53,042 nucleotides of DNA from Empedobacter falsenii (lineage in GTDB: Bacteria > Bacteroidota > Bacteroidia > Flavobacteriales > Weeksellaceae), in the NCBI RefSeq assembly GCF_019308355.1, contig NZ_JAAGKM010000018.1:1-53042 (forward strand), given 5' to 3'. Every line of letters begins with the position of its first letter. The first letter of the stretch is position 1. Positions 49,994 to 53,042 of this stretch are shown in pieces. Both the position numbers and the translations under genes were made by a program. The notes under the pieces were generated by a model. That model was not told the origin of the DNA. It searched no databases and saw only the letters and a list, made by a program, of their open reading frames with translations.

Positions 49994-50944
49994 ATGAAAA
50001 AAATAGTTATCATCTTATCTTTGGTTGTAGGAGCCAAGTCTTTTGCGCAAGAAATTGAAGTCAAAAATCTTAAAAAACACGTTTATTTTTTGGCTGATGA
50101 CAAAATGAAAGGAAGAGGAACTGGAAGTGAAGAAAATTTGAAAGCTGCAAAATATATTGCAAAAGAATTCAAAAAATATAAACTTCAACCTTTAGGAGAA
50201 GATGGATATTTTCAAGGATTTGAGGCGAAGGTAAAAAAAGTAAAAGTTGTTGACAGTATTCGTTCTGCAAAAAATGTGATTGCTTTTTTAGATAATAAAG
50301 CGGAGAAAACGATTGTGATTGGTGCACATTACGACCATTTGGGAGAAGGAAAGCAAGGAAGTTCTTTGGCGAAAGATAGTTATGGAATGATTCACAATGG
50401 TGCTGATGATAACGCTTCTGGCGTTGCTGGTTTGTTAGAATTGGCAAGATTTTACAGTAAAAATAAAATGACAGAACCTGTTAATTTTCTATTCATTGCT
50501 TTTGGTGCAGAGGAATTAGGTTTGGTAGGGTCACGTTATTTTGTGAAACATCCAACGTATGATTTATCGAAAGTGCATTGGATGTTAAACATGGATATGA
50601 TTGGTCGTTTGAACAAAGAATCTGGCGTTTCAATTATAGGTTATGGAACTTCTCCAACTTTCGAAACAATTTTTAATGAAATTAATCCGACTGATTTTGT
50701 TAAATTTTATACAGGTTATGAAGGTAGAGGCGGTTCGGATCAAACTTCGTTTTATGAGAAAGATATTCCAGTTTTATTTTTCCATACAGGCGGTCACGAC
50801 GATTATCATAAACCAACTGACGATGCAGATAAAGTAGATTATGAATCGTTGAAAGGAATTCTTAATCTCGAAAAAGCTGTGATTGAAGGAAGTTTCAAAA
50901 TTGAAACGATGCCGTTTAGAAGCACTGATAAAACTGAAAAATAA
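49994..50944 (+). CDS. M28 family zinc aminopeptidase/carboxypeptidase-like metallopeptidase
   Basis: 316 aa from the ATG at 49994; a TTG six bases earlier is less likely. Signal peptide (about 1-18, KSFAQ). M28 core motifs: VIGAHYDHLG (zinc ligands His and Asp), GADDNASGVAGLLELAR, GAEELGLVGS (catalytic Glu), MDMIG and FFHTGGHDDYHKPTDDADKVDY. It is exported and probably cleaves N-terminal amino acids from peptides, adding to the peptidase set in this window. TATTTTTG at 49958-49965 is a possible -7 box. Divergent from the ECF sigma operon. Confidence 0.93.
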   Translation: MKKIVIILSLVVGAKSFAQEIEVKNLKKHVYFLADDKMKGRGTGSEENLKAAKYIAKEFKKYKLQPLGEDGYFQGFEAKVKKVKVVDSIRSAKNVIAFLDNKAEKTIVIGAHYDHLGEGKQGSSLAKDSYGMIHNGADDNASGVAGLLELARFYSKNKMTEPVNFLFIAFGAEELGLVGSRYFVKHPTYDLSKVHWMLNMDMIGRLNKESGVSIIGYGTSPTFETIFNEINPTDFVKFYTGYEGRGGSDQTSFYEKDIPVLFFHTGGHDDYHKPTDDADKVDYESLKGILNLEKAVIEGSFKIETMPFRSTDKTEK

Positions 50945-51003
50945 TTGATAAAAATCTAAAATTATTTTTTTTCAATCCGTATTTTTGCAACAAATTTCAA
51001 CGA

Positions 51004-52965
51004 TTGAAAACGGATCTTTTATTAATCACACCACCTTTTACGCAATTAAATACACCATATCCTGGAACAGTTTATTTAAAAGGATTTCTAAACACACTTT
51101 CATATTCAACTTTTCAAGCTGATTTAGGTTTAGATGTTATCTTACAATTATTTTCAAGAAAAGGTTTAATTGATTTATTTGAATTTATTCAAAATCAAGA
51201 GATTGAATTAGGTGATAATAGTAAAAGAATGGTGATGTTAAGCGACGAATATATCGCAACTATTGATCCTGTTATCCGATTTTTACAAGGAAAAAATTCG
51301 ACCTTAGCTGATTCAATTATTCAAGATGGATATTTACCAGAAGCTTCTCGTTTTGCAGAAGTTGAAGATTTGGAATGGGCTTTTGGTTCGATGTCTTTTC
51401 AAGATAAAGCGAAGCATTTGGCAACGCTATATTTAGAAGATTTATCGGATTTAATCATTGAAGCTGTTGATGAAAATTTTGGTTTTTCTCGTTATGCTGA
51501 ACGTTTAGGAAGATCGGCAAATTCTTTTGATGAATTGTATCAAGAATTACAGAAAGACCCAACTTATATTGATAAAATTACACTTTCGGAATTAGAGAAA
51601 TTAATTCAGAAAACGATTCCAAAAATGATTGGTTTTTCGGTTCCTTTTCCAGGAAATTTATATTCGGCTTTCCGTTGTGCGCAATATATTAAAGCAAATT
51701 ATCCTGAAATTGTTGTGGACATGGGTGGAGGTTTTCCAAATACAGAATTGCGCTCTTTAAGCGATTCACGAGTATTTGAGTTCTTCGATTTTATTACATT
51801 AGATGATGGTGAAGCACCAACTGAGCAATTGTTAAAATATATCAACAATGAAGTTGAAGTTTCAGAGTTAAAAAGAACTTTTACACTTCAAAATAATCAA
51901 GTTTCTTATATCAATAATCAAACTGTTCGCGATTATAAATTTAGCGAAGTGGGAACACCAGATTATACGGATATCAAATTATATCAATATATTTCTGTCA
52001 TCGAAGTGGTTAATCCAATGCATCGTTTGTGGAGTGATGGGCGTTGGAATAAGCTGACAATGGCGCATGGTTGTTATTGGGGGAAATGTACGTTTTGCGA
52101 TATTTCGTTAGATTATATCAAAATTTATGAACCAATTGCTGCAAAACAAATTGTGGATAGAATGGAAGAGTTGATTGAAACAACTCAAAATACAGGTTTT
52201 CATTTTGTGGACGAAGCTGCTCCGCCAGCATTAATGCGAGAAGTTGCGTTAGAAATTCTTCGAAGAAAATTGACTGTAACATGGTGGACAAATATAAGAT
52301 TCGAGAAAAGTTTTACATATGATTTGTGTCGATTATTGAAAGCTTCGGGCTGTATTGCGGTTTCTGGAGGTTTGGAAGTCGCTTCGGATCGATTGTTGAA
52401 ATTGATTGATAAAGGTGTAACAGTGGAGCAAGTTGCGGTTGTAAATCGAAATTTTACCGAAGCCGGAATTATGGTACATGCGTATTTGATGTATGGTTTT
52501 CCGACACAAACAAAGCAAGAAACGATTGATAGTTTGGAAATGGTGCGTCAAATGTTCGAATTAGGAATTCTTCAATCAGGATTTTGGCATCAATTTGCGA
52601 TGACAGCGCATAGCCCAGTTGGGTTGAACCCAGAAAAATATGAAGTAATTAACCATAGTACTGAATTAGGAACTTTTGCGAATAATGATATGATTCACGA
52701 AGAAAAATCAGGTTTAATTCATGATCAGTTCTCGTATGGATTAAAGAAATCATTGTTTAATTATATGCACGGTGTTGGTTTTGAGTTGTCGCTGAATGAG
52801 TGGTTTGATTTTAAAGTTCCGAGAACGTCAATTCAACCAAATTATATCGAAACAGTTTTGAATAATGAAACTTTTGTAACGTATAAACCAACGCAAAAAG
52901 TGGTTTGGTTAGGAGGTGTAATCTTCCCCTTGTTAAGAACACTTAAAAGTAGAGTTTTTATTTAA
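51004..52965 (+). CDS. B12-binding domain radical SAM protein
   Basis: 653 aa from a TTG at 51004, the only start fitting the N-terminal strand DLLLITPPFTQLNTPYPG. A cobalamin-binding-like domain (about 165-245; KMIGFSVPFPGNLYSAFRCA, DMGGGFPNTELRSL) precedes the radical SAM barrel: HGCYWGKCTFCDISLDY (three Cys as C-x4-C-x2-C), HFVDEAAPPALMREV, GGLEVASDRLLKLIDKGVT and VHAYLMYGFPTQTKQET. The substrate is unknown; class B radical SAM enzymes often methylate. TATTTTTG at 50980-50987 gives a leader of about 10 bases. The last 16 codons and stop lie in the terminal inverted repeat. Confidence 0.92.
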   Translation: MKTDLLLITPPFTQLNTPYPGTVYLKGFLNTLSYSTFQADLGLDVILQLFSRKGLIDLFEFIQNQEIELGDNSKRMVMLSDEYIATIDPVIRFLQGKNSTLADSIIQDGYLPEASRFAEVEDLEWAFGSMSFQDKAKHLATLYLEDLSDLIIEAVDENFGFSRYAERLGRSANSFDELYQELQKDPTYIDKITLSELEKLIQKTIPKMIGFSVPFPGNLYSAFRCAQYIKANYPEIVVDMGGGFPNTELRSLSDSRVFEFFDFITLDDGEAPTEQLLKYINNEVEVSELKRTFTLQNNQVSYINNQTVRDYKFSEVGTPDYTDIKLYQYISVIEVVNPMHRLWSDGRWNKLTMAHGCYWGKCTFCDISLDYIKIYEPIAAKQIVDRMEELIETTQNTGFHFVDEAAPPALMREVALEILRRKLTVTWWTNIRFEKSFTYDLCRLLKASGCIAVSGGLEVASDRLLKLIDKGVTVEQVAVVNRNFTEAGIMVHAYLMYGFPTQTKQETIDSLEMVRQMFELGILQSGFWHQFAMTAHSPVGLNPEKYEVINHSTELGTFANNDMIHEEKSGLIHDQFSYGLKKSLFNYMHGVGFELSLNEWFDFKVPRTSIQPNYIETVLNNETFVTYKPTQKVVWLGGVIFPLLRTLKSRVFI

Positions 52966-53042
52966 TATTATTGTATTATTATTTTGATTAATTTGAAATG
53001 TAGGAAAATCATTAGGATTTTTGACCTTACCATATTTCAATA
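52916..53042. repeat. Terminal inverted repeat, right copy
   Basis: Exact reverse complement of bases 1-127. It holds the last 16 codons and stop of the radical SAM gene and 77 bases beyond it. In the graph of a k=127 assembly, two different sequences (this gene and the AraC-side tandem) would run into the same 127-mer, and assembly would stop here. Confidence 0.95.

Noticed and set aside
1-53042. Linear replicon with terminal inverted repeats
   Set aside because: The gene content is chromosomal, no replication genes or telomere resolvase are present, and the repeat length equals an assembly k-mer.
1-53042. tRNA, rRNA, CRISPR array, insertion sequence or integrase
   Set aside because: Looked for on both strands; no cloverleaf, spaced direct repeats, or transposase or integrase motifs were seen.

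Overview
The window reads as a chromosomal contig from a low-GC member of the Bacteroidota, class Flavobacteriia, probably Weeksellaceae; the family is inferred from gene content and not tested. Supporting signs are the single-chain SecDF, an S46 dipeptidyl-peptidase, a SusC/SusD glycan-uptake locus, DUF3810, DUF5675 and PF10091 proteins, and many promoters with the Bacteroidota -7 box TANNTTTG. I see no rRNA, tRNA, CRISPR array, transposase or integrase.

Left edge (1-2480): the first 127 bases are the exact reverse complement of the last 127. A 57-base tandem duplication follows, then a 5'-truncated AraC-type HTH fragment. Next comes a compact cassette: an uncharacterised 251-aa Bacteroidota protein, a DUF5675 protein, two very small two-helix holin-like membrane proteins and a small helical protein. 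It looks like a phage-derived lysis or effector module without any phage.

Housekeeping block (2508-18640): mnmE, a SIMPL/DUF541 protein, thiamine pyrophosphokinase, cobalamin adenosyltransferase, an MFS transporter, a DUF6929-like protein, secDF, a tatA/B-like gene, a PAP2 phosphatase, an AI-2E family permease, a dipeptidyl-peptidase of DPP11 type, two orphan lipoproteins and lipB.

Glycan locus (18701-32920): a Reg_prop/YYY/HTH membrane regulator, then susC, susD, a PF10091 (GH144-like) glucanase, a GH3 beta-glucosidase, an endonuclease/exonuclease/phosphatase family gene, a GH30 glucanase and an alpha/beta hydrolase. Together they suggest uptake and breakdown of a beta-glucan. Two genes are broken: susC by one in-frame TAG and the phosphatase-family gene by a one-base deletion.

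Right half (32921-53042): a degraded gene tail, a four-gene DUF2089 / PH-like / membrane / alpha-beta hydrolase operon, a lipocalin, a SurA-like chaperone, HMG-CoA lyase, pepT, a head-GIN protein, a DUF3810 protein with a bile-acid-symporter-like transporter, a small zinc-ribbon protein, uvrA, an OsmC protein, an ECF sigma operon (sigma, HEAT-repeat membrane protein, two DUF4097-like proteins) with a clear ECF-type promoter of its own, an M28 peptidase and a B12-binding radical SAM protein whose 3' end lies in the terminal repeat.
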